Program-made: the position numbers and the translations under genes
Notes under the pieces: model-generated
Told to the model about the DNA's origin: nothing
Databases searched by the model: none
What the model saw: only the letters and a program-made list of their open reading frames with translations
Source: Lates calcarifer
Lineage: Eukaryota; Chordata; Actinopteri; Centropomidae
Assembly: GCF_001640805.2 (NCBI RefSeq)
Contig: NC_066833.1
Coordinates: 3,944,471 to 4,008,470 of the forward strand
Length of the DNA stretch: 64,000 nucleotides
Direction: 5' to 3'
Shown here: piece by piece, positions 10,916 to 23,295 of the stretch
Position numbering within the stretch: position 1 is the first letter of the stretch
How the letters are laid out: each line of letters begins with the position of its first letter

Positions 10916-13900
10916 GCAGCATCACATTCTTCGCCCCATCATGTGACCATAACAGGACGCAACTCCCGTGTCCTGACTATTTGACAGCTTACGTACCGAG
11001 CGTTCCACCTTATAAGCACCGTATCGCGGAGCTAAGACGCACAGGATAATGTTCACACCATCACTCGGATGCGCCGATAGTCTACAGACAGATACCGGCA
11101 GATACAGATGTTCAACACTTTTACCAGTGGATGTCGACGACGCTGAAGCCAGCTTCCGACTGACACAACTGAGTGGCCGATTCTCCGATTTCTGCATAAC
11201 TTACAGAGTGTTAGACACCCTAGTTAAAGCCTCCCTAATATCTACAGGTAGTGTAATGTTTAACACATGGACCCCAGTAACTGTTTAAACACATTTCCAG
11301 ATTTGTGAAATATGTATTCTATTTGAGAAAACAACAACAACAAAAAAAAAAAAACCAACAACAAACAAACAAACCAAAAAAATGAATAAATGCTTCACAA
11401 AAAAAACTAAACTGTATGTATGTAAACTGTGTGTTAAACAGTCTTTGGCTTCTCCCGGCTCCATCTAGTCCAGTTTTGACAAGCCTGAGTGTAATGGTTT
11501 ATAAACTAGACCTAGTCTGATGTGGAGTGGATGGGGAAAATAGCATTAAGCTCTCACCCATCTGGAAGAGGGTTTTAAACGGCGTGAATGCTTTAACTAG
11601 GGTGTCTGACAGCCTTTTACAAAGAGAAACTGATCAGAATCGTCCGCTCAGTCGCAGTTATGATTGATGTTTTCCTCAACTTTCCCCTTTACTGCATCAG
11701 GATCAGAAACTAGCTTCAGTGTCGTTGGCTGTTACCTAACTCACCTACAACTGGATAGTGCGTTAGCTAGTTTAATTACACTTTGTGTCGTTGAATTTAC
11801 AAGTCAGCGAATACGCTGACATGCAAATTCGCTATGTCCCGCATTCAAACAAATGTAGCTTTTGATGAATAAAAGTCTTATTGGTAGCGACTACATGACA
11901 CACAAAATAAGTCAATGAATATCTGCTAACGTTAGCCGACTAGCTTAACGGTATTTAAAGCAGTACAGCAGTAGTTAGCCAAGCTAGCTGACGTTAGCCT
12001 CCTATGCTAACTAGCCGGTTGCCTGCAACAACCTTATTTTTTGATACAGCCGACACACGAAATATGACTGAACTGTCATGACAGCAAAAAATGCAAATTA
12101 CCCGTTCACTGCATGAATTGGACATCACTGTTAGCAGCGCTCCTACTTTGAAGACATTGGTGAAACACCTGAAAACAGTAACAGCCGACTCCCATGCACA
12201 AACAGCCCTGACGAATCGACACCTGCATCGAATCCAACTGTCATGATCGAGAGAAAGGCTGCAGAGCTCAGAAACATCGATTGAAGCCGGTCTATTCTCA
12301 TGACTGGACGCCATCTAGTTGGTGTTTACCTGCCATTTAAAAACATTAGTGCACGGTGCTTATTATCTCATTAATAGTTCAATATTTTATTTAATCATCA
12401 TCATCTAATTCCAGATCACTGCTGTGTTTGACGTTTAATCCCACTGGCCATAACAGTGATCTTAAAAATATTTTCAGTTTTAAGGCTTTAAAACTGTTCA
12501 TGATGTATTAATGTATTTCCAGCAAATACTTAAATAATGGAGGCTCTCAAATATAACATGTACAATGTCACATGTTATAACTGTTACACAACCAAATGAT
12601 GTAATGTTTTCCAACAAACATTCAATTGCAAACATTAAGGAGGGAAGTCAGGAAGTTAGTGTGGGAAAATTGAATTAAAAACTGTTCTGCATCAGTTTAG
12701 GGAATTTATTTCATTATTTGGGAAGATTTAAATAATTTAGCGTTCATGAAAAATAGCTGCTTGTCTTGGTTGTTTCAAACTTTTTCCATTTAAAAATCAT
12801 CATCAATCAGTTCACCCACTGTGCTCTCGGGAACTTTACATGCAGCAGAAATTGTTTTATAGCCCTCCCTGGATGTGTGCCTTGACACAGTCCTGTCTCT
12901 GCAGTCTCCTCATTTCATGGCTTGGTTTTGTGTCCCTTTCTAAATCACGTCCAATCAATTGAATTTACCAGCAAGGTGTAGAAACATCTTCAAAGACTAT
13001 CCAGAGTAATGGAAGTGTCTGCTAAGGGTCTGAGTACTTGTTTTTCCTATTTTCCCTCATAATAATTTTGCAAAAAAAAAATAAAATAAAATAAAAAAAA
13101 AAAAAAAAAAAACTTTTTGCTTTGTCATTGATCAAGAAATCCTGGACAACAAATTCAAAAGGATTAATGTGACACTCACTTGTCAATATATTAGGTACAC
13201 CTTGATAAAACTGATGCAGTATAATACAACAGGCCTGCCATAAATCCTCCCTTCATGAGGATTGTCATGTTCAGTTTTTATTGAATTGTTTGATAGAGGT
13301 GATGATTTATTTTAATGATCAATTGTAGGCTGTAAATTGCAGAGCTGTTCAACTTTACTGGGTTATACTGAGAGCTATTCCTAATATTTTGTCCAATTGA
13401 TTGTGCTTAGGACTAAATGTGACAGATTCTTGCTTTTATCTGACAATAACCCAAAATTGTATTTGCAGCTGTTTGATAAATACAGTCCCAGATTGATTAC
13501 AGACTTGAAGTAGAACCTACCTGATGAGACAAACTCAGGGACCAGCTTCACAAGCTGGAAATGGGAAGAGCACAGCTAGTGGAAACATATTGGAAAATTA
13601 AAACTTAAGGGGACATAATAAGAATCATCCAGGTCAGAGTATAGTCTGGGACAGACAAAGAGTTTTGGTCCCATTCTGCCATTCTCTGTTGTCCCACCAT
13701 GGTCTCTTTAAGAAGGGATGGTTTGATTTAAACCTGTTAAGAAAAAAGTTAAAGAATGAGTAAAGTAGAGACACTGAAAGAAATTATTCAGAATATGTTA
13801 AAATATATAGAGATGCATCCAAAACATTTGACTAGAGATTAGGGATAGCACTTATCATTCCAGAGAGAGAAAACACAGGAATTATTATAAGAACTTAATG

Positions 13901-14090
13901 TAATAGTACAATCGCCGTTCTGAGGCACACTCCAATCCAGAAGGTGGCGTCAATACGCCTAAAAGCTGTTTCCCAACCGCCATTAAACAAAAATATAAAA
14001 AGCGGACACACCTCCGTGCGCCTGCGCTGAGACGCGGCGGAATTTTTGTTGATATTTGAAATAGAAGAGTCCCAATGAGCTTCACTTGAT
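10916..14090. other. divergent intergenic region between PIKFYVE and sgo2
   Basis: PIKFYVE is transcribed leftward and sgo2 rightward from this 3.2-kb interval, so both promoters should lie here. I see no clear TATA boxes. Contents: an A-rich tract at about 11.34-11.40 kb, GCTAACGTTAGC-like repeats at 11.93-12.0 kb, a Tc1-like remnant at about 12.75-13.19 kb and an A/T run at 13.07-13.11 kb. A 106-codon minus-strand frame (12314-11994) is unsupported. Confidence 0.6.
12755..13190. mobile_element. decayed Tc1/mariner-like transposon remnant
   Basis: It contains segments I recognise from fish Tc1 elements in the right order: TTGGTTGTTTCAAAC, CCACTGTGCTC, ATGCAGCAGAA, CATGGCTTGGTTTTGTG, AATCAATTGAATTTACCA, GTAGAAACATCTTC, AAGGGTCTGAGTACTT and CTTTTTGCTTTGTCATTGAT. 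No transposase frame survives. This is the distal part of such an element, and no paired inverted repeat is visible. Assignment is from memory of the family. Confidence 0.7.
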
Positions 14091-14352
14091 CAGTTTACGG
14101 TCATTATCAAGAATATTTTCGGCCAAGAGGCGAAGTCCGCAGCTGGTTAACGTTTAATTACGGTAAGTTTGGTCTACGTTAATATATTAGCGCTGAAAAC
14201 ACGGCGGATTCACTATTCACACACACTGGGTGATGCTAACGCCGGGTAACTGACGTTTACACGTTAAAACTTACTAATCTCCTCCCTCAGGTTATTGATT
14301 TCTTCAACGACAAACACTTCTCGTCCATCTGGTTCTGGTCGCTGTGAAGACA

Positions 14353-17300
14353 ATGACTCCTCCAAAAACTTCGAAGCAGACTTCATCTGCAGCGTCAAAG
14401 ATCAAAAATAAGCTCATTAGTATGTGTCATTTATCTTAAAATATGGTCCAGTACTTCTGTGCCTTGTGTTGTACTTAAATTATATTAAATGACTTTATGG
14501 CTCTCAGACATTTTCTGACGGTAAAGAAATTATTATTAAATTATCAGCCTTGATGTGGTAATATTTCTTCTTGACCACACCAGACACATCCTTCTTTTCC
14601 AAGGCCTCTTTGAAGAGCAACAACAAGGCCTTAGCTGCCGCTTTGACGGCTCAGAGGGAGAGGTGCAAACAGCTGGAGATGGAGATCATGCACCTGCAGA
14701 AACAAGAGGCAGCTCTGTCCTTCGAGCTGGCCTCCATGAAATTCAAGGAAAAGAAACTGGTGAGGCTGTTGTTTGCCTGAAGTCGTTAACAGTAAAGACA
14801 CAGACTATCTCAGTTATGTTCTGTATGATTTGATGATAGATTGTACTGACTGCAGTTCATCTTGTTCTCCTGTCACAGTTCCTCATATTCCAAACTGTCT
14901 TCGGCATGGTGACTGACCTGTACCCCGACTGTGTAAGGACTCCCCTCAATAAGTATTACTATATTTGCTGAAATATTTAAGGAAAAAAAAAAATACAGTA
15001 AAAAGTCGCATTTGTCTCAGTGAGACATGAAAACTTGATGAGACTTGAGATTTACATCTAAATGTAATAAAAAATGCTTTTAAAATTAAGCATGGTTTAT
15101 ACAGCCACAGCACGCTGGTTAAGCTAATAGACAATTGTTACAAGAAGCTACAAGGAAAGCTGTCCGCACATAGTCGAACTGATTGTCAGGAAATTTGGCA
15201 GATTCTTGAAACTACTATAACAAAGATTTTTACAGTTTTCCCATGCTCATTATTTACTCCTGGGGTATCAAGAATTAGGCAGTCCTGGGATCTAGTCTGA
15301 GGAACAGTTGTCTGAAAAGAGATGTGATGTACCGAGGCAGCTTCAGTTTATTAAAAAAGAGAAAAAAGCAAACAACACAAGTGTATCCTCTTGTTGCTAG
15401 TGAGCACCAGCCTACTTTTTCATATAGTATACAGTGATGAGTATGGAATTTATCTCCTGTAATTAAACATAGGTTAATGTGAACTGTCCTAGACATAATC
15501 TGTGATTGTGACTATTTATCACCCACAGGGTCTTCCTAAACTACCTGATGATAACAAGGCCATATTTGATAACATCAATGAGGAAGATCATGTGGTGGAA
15601 AGGTGAGCAAATCATGTATTCAGATTGATATGTACTTTGAACTAAGAGCCATTTTTTGTTTTATGCAGCTCTCTTGCTTTTCCTGCATCTTCTCCTATTT
15701 TAGTCCTACAGATGACTTACCTCCTCAGTCAGAAAAGTTAAAGGATTCATTATGTCCCATGAAAAACATAATGGCAGACCTACCTGAAAAAAACATGGAT
15801 GGGAATGTCTTCCATATCCAGAGTAGTCCCACAAAGTCCACTGATGCCTGCAACGGTAGGGGGATAAAAGTTTTGAATTTTTAGTGTTAATCATCAACAG
15901 CATTTTAGAAATATTTCTATCCTGTGATCCTGATGTAGTATTGGTGGATATAGTAATTTGTATTTTTCCCACAACTGCTTTCTCACAGATAATATAGGTG
16001 TTGGGAAAAGGCATTCAAGCCAGCGTGTACAAGCTCCCTCGGCAGGAACAACCCATCTGTCCAGCAGCCTACGGGATGAAGTAGAGAGGCTGTCGAAGAA
16101 GTTCTCTCAGTCGGGGTTTGACATGAAGTCTGTTCTCTGTCCTCAGAACAGTCAAACCTCCTCACTTTTCAGCACATGTGAAAAATCCAAGCCGTCTTCA
16201 GCTGATAACAAGAACCCTCGCTTTTGGCTCAGACGTGGAAACTGAACATAGTAACCAACCAGAGAGAACAATGCTTCTGAATACAACAATGGAGATGACA
16301 CAAAGTAATGCTACTGAGATAGTCACCGTGGAAACTGTGGCCAAAAAAACAGGCTGCTCTGGCAAGCCGAAACGCAAGAGGGATAATGAAGAGGCCTGTG
16401 GGTCGAGTGTGGCTGGAAATCTCATTGATACTTGTTTACAGACAGATGACTATGCAGTAGAGGATATTAGAGACCTGGAAACTAAGAGTCAGTCATCTAA
16501 AAAAAAATAGTAAGAGTGTCAGTACCTCTCACATTCCCAAATTGAGCAAGAAAACGGCAAAGGACAAAGTCAAATCACCGCACCACGCCAAGTCAAAGAC
16601 GCAGTCCTCAGATGTGGTCTCACCAAATTTTGACAATTGTCTCATAGATCCTGAAAATAGATTCTCCAAAGCCAGAGAAAGTGTCATTTTACCACCAGAG
16701 AAAGACACTTCAGAAAACGCAGTATTCAACATCACATACCGAAGGTCCAGGACCAAAAGCAGGGGGGTGTCTTCAGTCTCCAGGAAAGTCTCATTCACTT
16801 CGTCATCCCATGAAAGTGAGAACGGTGAGGGACTTGAGAGAAAATACCAAGCAGGCAAAGACCAAGAACAACCTGATGAGTTCCTGTTTTGTGCAGATCC
16901 AGAGTCAGAACATAGTGGGTCTCCTTCCCTTGTTGATAATAAACCACAGAGGAAAATGAAGGTCACAACAATTTCTGGGGGACATTGCAAATCAAGATGC
17001 AGAGGGACATTTGTTATCTCAGGGGCAGGTGATTGCCCCTCACCGAACAGCACACCACCGGTAGTGGATGTTGTAGAGCAGGACTTAATGCCATCTATAG
17101 TATCCTTTGACTGTGAGGCAGAAGTACTGTCAACAGTCATTGATGCAAGTGTCATTCAGCAGCATTCAGAATCGGATCCACACAGGGATAGGGCCTTTGT
17201 CGAGGAAACACAGAGCTGCTCTCAGCATCCTGGGGTGGACACTCAGGATTCTGGGAGCTTTCAAGAGGACTTGAGCAGCAAAGATACCCATGAAATACTG

Positions 17301-18394
17301 CTGCTGGCCCAAGACTCTACTACAGGCACAGGGATTCAGACACCGAAAAAAGCAAGGAGGAAAAGAAACAGGGCGCCCGGGCAAGAGGAAAGCTGTTCAG
17401 AGGAAGGAGTGTGATGACCTTTCAAATGACAAGAAGAAGAGTAAAAGATGCCATAGCAACAAAGGACTTAGATCTGATCAAGAACAATTATATGATTTAC
17501 TTGTGCCTGACTCACAGTCCCCAATGGATTTGAAACCAGAAGAGTGTAGAATGAAGACCAAGCCGCATACACCCACAGAAACTAGGAATTTAAGGGGTAC
17601 TTTTGTTGTCTATAGGCGGAAAACTCAAGACGGCATTTCACTTAACAACATGAGAGCATCTAATGTGTCAGACGATTACTGTCACATGGTGGACACTGGT
17701 GATGAGGCAGTGTATCAGAATCTGGGAGACCTGCTGACAGATGAGATGCCTCCGTGGCTGGCCATGGATGTCAGCTCTGCTAACACCGAAGTTGGTTCTT
17801 TACCAGCTAGTCCAATGAGGGAGACACCAGGAGGGGCAGCAGTTGTTGAGGAGTCTGCTTCTGTCACAGCTGAGGCCTCTCCAGGTATGGTGTCCATGAT
17901 AGTTTGTCTTTTTGCAGTGAATTCATAAATATATGTGTTCAAGGATAACTGCAGTATGTTTGAACCTGGGTTCCTTTTCTTCACCTTACATTATAGTAAA
18001 CTGGTTTATTGTGTGTTGCAGCAGGAAGAGTCTTAACATCACTGACCAATACCATTACCACCCCAGAGAATGAAAACAGAGGCAGAACCAGGAGGCTTCG
18101 AGGTGTTGTCAGTTACAAGGAGCCACCCCTCAACAGGTGAGGATGTCGTTGTCCATGAACTGTGGCCACAACTTTGTTTTGATTATACTAGGAAACGGTG
18201 GCGAGTAATTCACTGTATTTATGTTTTTTTGTTGTTGTTTTTTTTTTTTTAACAGCAAAATAAGGCGTGGAGATAAATTCACTGACAGCACGTTTCTGAG
18301 CTCTCCGGTATTTAAGGACGACAGCAAAAAGAAGAGGCAGAAGAAGACCGCAGCCAGGACAAAGCTGGAAACAAGTACTGTTTTGGTGGAGTGA
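14353..18394 (+). CDS. sgo2: shugoshin 2 (centromeric cohesin protector), with three apparent frame breaks
   Basis: Shugoshin recruits PP2A to centromeres and protects cohesin in meiosis. An untranslated first exon ends at 14162. Coding exons: 14353-14419 (start in exon beginning 14291), 14584-14759, 14879-14932, 15529-15602, 15704-15855, 15989-17884, 18022-18136, 18256-18394. The N-terminus SKIKNKLINTSFFSKASLKS resembles human SGO2 SKIKTKILNNSSIFKISLKH and leads into the coiled coil (NNKALAAALTAQRERC...). The C-terminal shugoshin box is TRRLRGVVSYKEPPLNSKIR followed by RGDKFTDSTF. Full length would be about 889 residues. The 1.9-kb exon needs three +1 shifts: at 16178-16242 (best about 16208-16216), in the A9 run 16499-16507, and at about 17344-17385. 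Without correction the product stops at about residue 259 and lacks the C-terminal box. The acceptor at 18020 is a NAGNAG pair. A polyA signal lies at 18439. Confidence 0.9.
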
Positions 18395-19193
18395 TTTTTT
18401 AAAATCTGGTTTATTTTAATTGTCTTTTTTTTAATCTTAATAAAGACCTTTTAATACAAGGAGTAACCTAATCAGACTGGTTTTGTCATGGTTTTATAGA
18501 CCAGACCAGTCTACAAACCATGTTTCTAGACAGGACTGGACAAGTCAAACACCAGTAACCGCTGCTCCACTTGTTTTCCAGTGATATTTGGTTGGTAATG
18601 CTCTGAGAGAGTGACAGGAGGTTAGTTATAAATTATTCAGTCCAGGCTGTTCACCTGAGACATGTGATCCACATCACTGTAAAAGGCTCGTGTTCCCCAG
18701 AAAGGTTACCAGATTCAGTGTTACATGACTGCAGCCAACCATTTATAGGGTTTTGTATCATCATGTGAACTGAACTATTGTAAGCGCCTGCTTTTGTTGT
18801 ACAACTTCAGTTTCTGGTCGTACAGGACTGTGTGGTGAGTACAGATGCTTGCCTGTTTTTTTTTTTGTTTTTTTTAAAAGAAGCCACTGTTTTTTGAATG
18901 TTTCTAATAAAATGTGTTATTGTACAGAAGAGATGGATTCAGTTTTGGATTTGTTACTCTTCTCTGTTTGTTACAGAGAATGTGTTTTTAAGTTGAACTT
19001 ACTGGATTGTATTCTCACTGCATTTCTTGGTAGCTCTCTGTGTGGTCCCAACAAGGTGTCAGGTTTAATTCCTGGCAACATAGCACTGCATGCTAAGCAG
19101 TTAATTAACCCCTTACTTGTAGGTTAACAGTGTTATGCAAGGTAGACCTTCGCTGCCAAATAATATGTGAATCCTTTCCTGTTGTCTTTGCAG
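18395..19193 (+). other. sgo2 3' end and c2orf80 upstream region
   Basis: AATAAA at 18439-18444 should end sgo2. The c2orf80 start exon has an acceptor at 19192-19193, so an untranslated exon of that gene probably lies here, but I cannot place it. Open frames (for example 18849-19127) lack support. Confidence 0.5.
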
Positions 19194-19224
19194 GAGTCTT
19201 ATATGAGAGGAGTTCATTCAGAAA

Positions 19225-22200
19225 ATGGGGGCAAGGCAACTGAAAAGAGATGTTGAGGCTCTTATGTGAGTGGACATTAAAAAGCCCAGAGATTGCTGAA
19301 AAGCTTATGAATTATATTTTTAAAATGGCAACCTGATTCTTTTTTTCCCCTCTGATCCAAACAGTGGAGATTACATTGGGCAGAAACTCCGAGAGAATTC
19401 ATTTGATCCAAAAGGGAAGGGGACCTCCACAATGCTGGATGACCTGGTATAAAAACTCAACATTAGGTTCAGTAGGTTGGTCATTGTGACTCCATGTTAG
19501 TTACCACAGTGGCTGTTGGAGGACATGCAGTTATGTAAACAATAAAACTTTTTTTTTTTTTTTTTTTAAGTCTAATACACTTAATTTGTACATGTGTCTT
19601 GCATCTGCTGCAGGTATGTATTTTATTTGTGTGAATGTTACAGGCTCACTATGATCTTGCAATCAGAGTTGCCCTTTGGTGGTTGGACAAGGAAGAAGGA
19701 AGAGATGTGCTTGACAGTGACATCATGTAAGCTGCTTTTGTGTTTTTTGAAGTTGAAGTTGTTATTATTTTAGAACTTGATCAATTCATTGACCAGCAGG
19801 TGGATGCATCTTTACAAATGTACAGTGTTCAAACCCACAGTCAGAACAAACACACTCACACTCCAGAATTAACAAAGCCACCAAATATATGATAGCAGAA
19901 TATAATATTCACTGTTGCACAGATTAAACTGCACTTGACAGAGAGTTCATATTGCTGTATTTAGACACAGAGGGGGATCATGGCCAGGCTGTGGCTGCCA
20001 AAGGCCCCTCAGGTTTTTGAGTGATTGTGTTTCTGCTAGATCCACTTAATCCTAAATCAACCAAAACTCTCCATGAATAAACCTCAGAGCTAACCGATTC
20101 ATGCACTTCTACCTCTTTTAAAAGGTAACAAACAGTGCTAGAATGTAGTCAAGAAATGTCAGAGACAAATACACAGTTATAGTAATAGTACAAGTAATAG
20201 TAAGCTTTATTTATATAGCACTTTTCTTAACAAAGTTACAAACATTATAAGCATCTATAAATACCAGTAAGTCATTTTTAAGGGTTTTTCTGAATTGGAA
20301 CATCTGCCTTTTTAGTTCAAATCATGCACTTTTGGCGACTTAACACAACAATACAGGAACATATGTTTTGGTGATCCATATTTTTTGCCATTTATTGTCA
20401 TTTGTGGTTGTGCACAACAGAAAGCAAGATTGAGACAATAATGTGATTGATAATTTGTCTGCTTTACTGCTCTTCCTGTTATCCAGGGTTTTTTTTTTAA
20501 AGGCAGAGCAATTAATATGTGTTTAAGTGGACTATCTATAGAACTCCATAAATGCTAAAGGCTTGTCCTGAGATGATCAACCAGCTATGTTAAGTCTTTT
20601 AACTTATTTCCAAGAAGCTGAATCTGTCTTGTAGTAAATTTTCTCTCTCCCACAGTGGAACAACATGCAGTTTAGGATGTGCCCAGTACCCTAATCGCTT
20701 AGAGCGGGAGGCTATGATCCTGTCATCCTTTGCTGGGATTATTATGGTACATGTTATTCATACATGAGTGCAGCTTTTATTAAATTTTGACATCCCAGTA
20801 AAGTTAAATATCTTGAAATGACAAAATAGCCTGATGCCAGCAGCACAATATTTTTAATGGTTAAACTGTTGGTTTTTAAACTTGTCACCTTCACCTGCTT
20901 CAGAGCAGCCTGCCAGTGGAGGAGATCTTGGCTCTGTACAGGTGTAAACCAGCAGCTTCATATCCCAACCAGAAATCCAAGGTACCACCAGTTTCACACT
21001 CACGTTTATAAAGAAATAGATGCACTGCGTGTCTGATTATTTTCAGTTGGGGAAATGGCTGTATCTCCATCTTCCTCATTGTATGATTTAGGTATATAGG
21101 AAATGTAATTCCATATTTTACTTTACAGGGCACAATTGTCTATCCCTTCACTCTGTCCTACCATCCATTTGCCATGCTCGGCTCTTACAAGGCTGTGCAT
21201 CACTCCAAGAAGCACAGTAAGTGTAAATAAATGTTAAAAACTGTTTCCTGGAATTAACTGAGACAGTGGGCCTGTGACCCTTAGCTGCTTCTCTATGTCA
21301 GTGGTGGAACATGTATTCAGATCCTTTAGTAAAAGTACTAATATAACATTGTAAAACTACTGGATTATAAATAAGATACCTTCTTTCAAAATCCTTCATA
21401 AATAAAAGGACAGAATTATTATTAGAAAAATGTACTTAAAGCATGAAAGTAAATAACTTGCTTTGCTGAAAATGGTCCCTGTGAATAATATTACTATTAT
21501 TACAAAGGGCTACATTATTTTTTGATTACTATTCAGATTAATTAATTGATTATTTAGTCAAATAATCACACCATAATAAAAAGTGCAAAACCCCCAAAAT
21601 ATTCCATTTACACTAACATATGACAGAAGAGAGAAGTTGTAATTCTTCTCATCTGAGAGGCTGAAATCTGCAATATTTGGCATTAATTCACTATTTTTGC
21701 TTGAAAAATGACAGAATTAATTATCACTAATTCATGAATCATTTTAGCTCTATTGTTAGATTAATATTTGTTAGATTAATGCCTAGCATTTTATAAGATC
21801 ATCATATATTTTTTTATGTAAAATGGTAATCTGTGAAGTGCATAGTAACTAAAAGTGTCTAAAAAATGCAATAGAATAAATGTAAGAATGAGCCAGCAAA
21901 AATGGAAACACTTGAGTAAAATACAAGCACCTCAGACTTGTTCTTAAGTACCACACTACTTAGTTACTTTTTACCACAGCTCATAATCTAGTTATTCCCT
22001 CAGAACCCCTCAGATTTATCCTACAATGCCACTGGGGCATCACAGACCTCAGGTTGGGAACCACTGATCCAATAGACAAAAAACTTTGAATGAAACCTCT
22101 TACAGATCAGAAGTTGAAAAGATGGCTGTCTGAGAGGGCGAAGGCGAGTGCTCCGCCTGGACGAGTTTCAGTGCAGTCTTCATCATCTACCTCCTCATGT

Positions 22201-22542
22201 CACTCCTTCCTCAGTGTGAGTATCCACAACGTCACATTATTTTTGATGCCAGAATATTTAAGGGTAAAAAGGAAATCAGTGAAAGTGATGGAAGAAAAAG
22301 CTGGACTATTTTAATATAAAGTTTGTTGTGCTTAAAGCCACATGTTTTTTACTTTTTATATATGGTCTATGGTTTGCACAGAAGGTTTAAAACATGTGTG
22401 AAGGGCTTCTACTGCCACCCTGTGGTTATAAACGGACATCATCTCCATCTAACGCCTCTGTTTTGACTTTCAGGACAGCAGTGATTGTCACAAGGAAAGA
22501 ACTGAGCATTGTGAGGGTTCACAGGAGTCTCTGCAGGACTGA
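19225..22542 (+). CDS. c2orf80: C2orf80 homologue (uncharacterised vertebrate protein)
   Basis: Eight coding exons: 19225-19265, 19365-19446, 19644-19726, 20656-20746, 20904-20981, 21129-21216, 22106-22215, 22474-22542. They total 642 nt, giving 213 residues with consistent phases and GT-AG junctions. Human C2orf80 is about 193 residues. Shared features, from memory of the human protein, are EALIGDYIGQKLREN-FDPKG (residues about 12-31), DLAHYDLAIRVALWWLD, YPNRLEREAMILSSFAGI and a HPFAML segment. The C-terminal third is Ser/Lys-rich and probably disordered. No enzymatic motif, signal peptide or membrane segment is visible and the molecular function is unknown to me. It sits between the crystallin array and sgo2/PIKFYVE, as C2orf80 flanks the mammalian CRYG cluster. 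A possible polyA signal is at 23041. Confidence 0.92.
20190..20260. repeat. short fish repeat fragment in c2orf80 intron
   Basis: It contains AGCTTTATTTATATAGCAC, a segment common in teleost interspersed repeats and related to the TTTATTTATATAGCGCC segment at 54.6 kb. No ends are defined. Confidence 0.4.
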
Positions 22543-23215
22543 AGTCACCCTCAGCAGCAGTTTGTTTCTGTCCTCATGATGGACTTTATATCTTATTTCT
22601 GGAGAAAAAACAGTGCTTGAGTGTTACAGATTCACACCTCTGCTGTCTTTACTTTTGGTGTTCACATTGTACTTTCACACTGACAAACTGTAATTTACAA
22701 TTTCAGCATTTTGCAGGCAGTTGATGAGGATAAATGTACGTTATTCAGTTGGTTTTTGCTGTCAACAGCTGTGATAATGACATTAAAATAATGCTGACTA
22801 TGGCTTATAATCTGTTGTACAGATGATTCATGACAATGATGCATTTAATGGTATCACTAGCAACACAGCTGGACTATTTCTCTGTTATATATTTTGCAAG
22901 ATTTTCAGTTGCCACTCTTTCAAATTCACCAAATAGTAAAAGGCTGTGTTGTTTTGTGATGACCTCCGACATTCTGCATGGAAACTTTGATCCAGTTGAT
23001 GATGGATTAGTGGATAAAACGTGACTGTGATGTCCATATCAATAAAGAGGGCACAGCGGGTCAGTTTTTTGCCTGGTAGGATGTTTGCACTGATGATTCA
23101 GGGATTTTTGCTCTATGGCCAGGATTAAGACTTTTGGCAGCGATTCCAGCGCATTAAATCCCTGCTCATTGAAAAAACAGCTAAAGTGGGATCTGCTAAC
23201 CCTTTGATTGAGGTT
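22543..23215 (+). other. c2orf80 3' UTR and upstream of crystallin gene 1
   Basis: Non-coding. AATAAA at 23041-23046 could terminate c2orf80 only about 250 bp from the first crystallin start codon. I see no other feature. Confidence 0.5.
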
Positions 23216-23222
23216 TATATAG
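23216..23222 (+). promoter_or_regulatory. TATA box of crystallin gene 1
   Basis: TATATAG lies 80 bp upstream of the ATG. Gene 1 lacks both the ATTTGAATAACAAT element and the MARE/ATTGT pair seen at other crystallin genes here. Confidence 0.65.
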
Positions 23223-23295
23223 CGGGGCTCTCGTCCTGCTTTTTGAGACCACCATTTTTTTTCCGTAGGTGACTGCCTCCAGCACTCTTTGCAGG

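Noticed and set aside
11994..12314. 106-codon minus-strand frame starting MASSHENRPAS upstream of PIKFYVE
   Set aside because: The ATG context is fair and possible splice sites lie inside, but there is no recognisable domain, the composition is like the surroundings and it contains repeat-like sequence. Not supported as a gene.
15273..15500. Minus-strand frame inside an sgo2 intron
   Set aside because: No similarity recognised and no splice logic; chance frame.
16542..16544. TTG as a start codon for the sgo2 middle frame
   Set aside because: It is an internal Leu codon after a frame shift, not an initiation site.
16529..17155. 208-codon minus-strand frame
   Set aside because: Antisense shadow of the sgo2 large exon.
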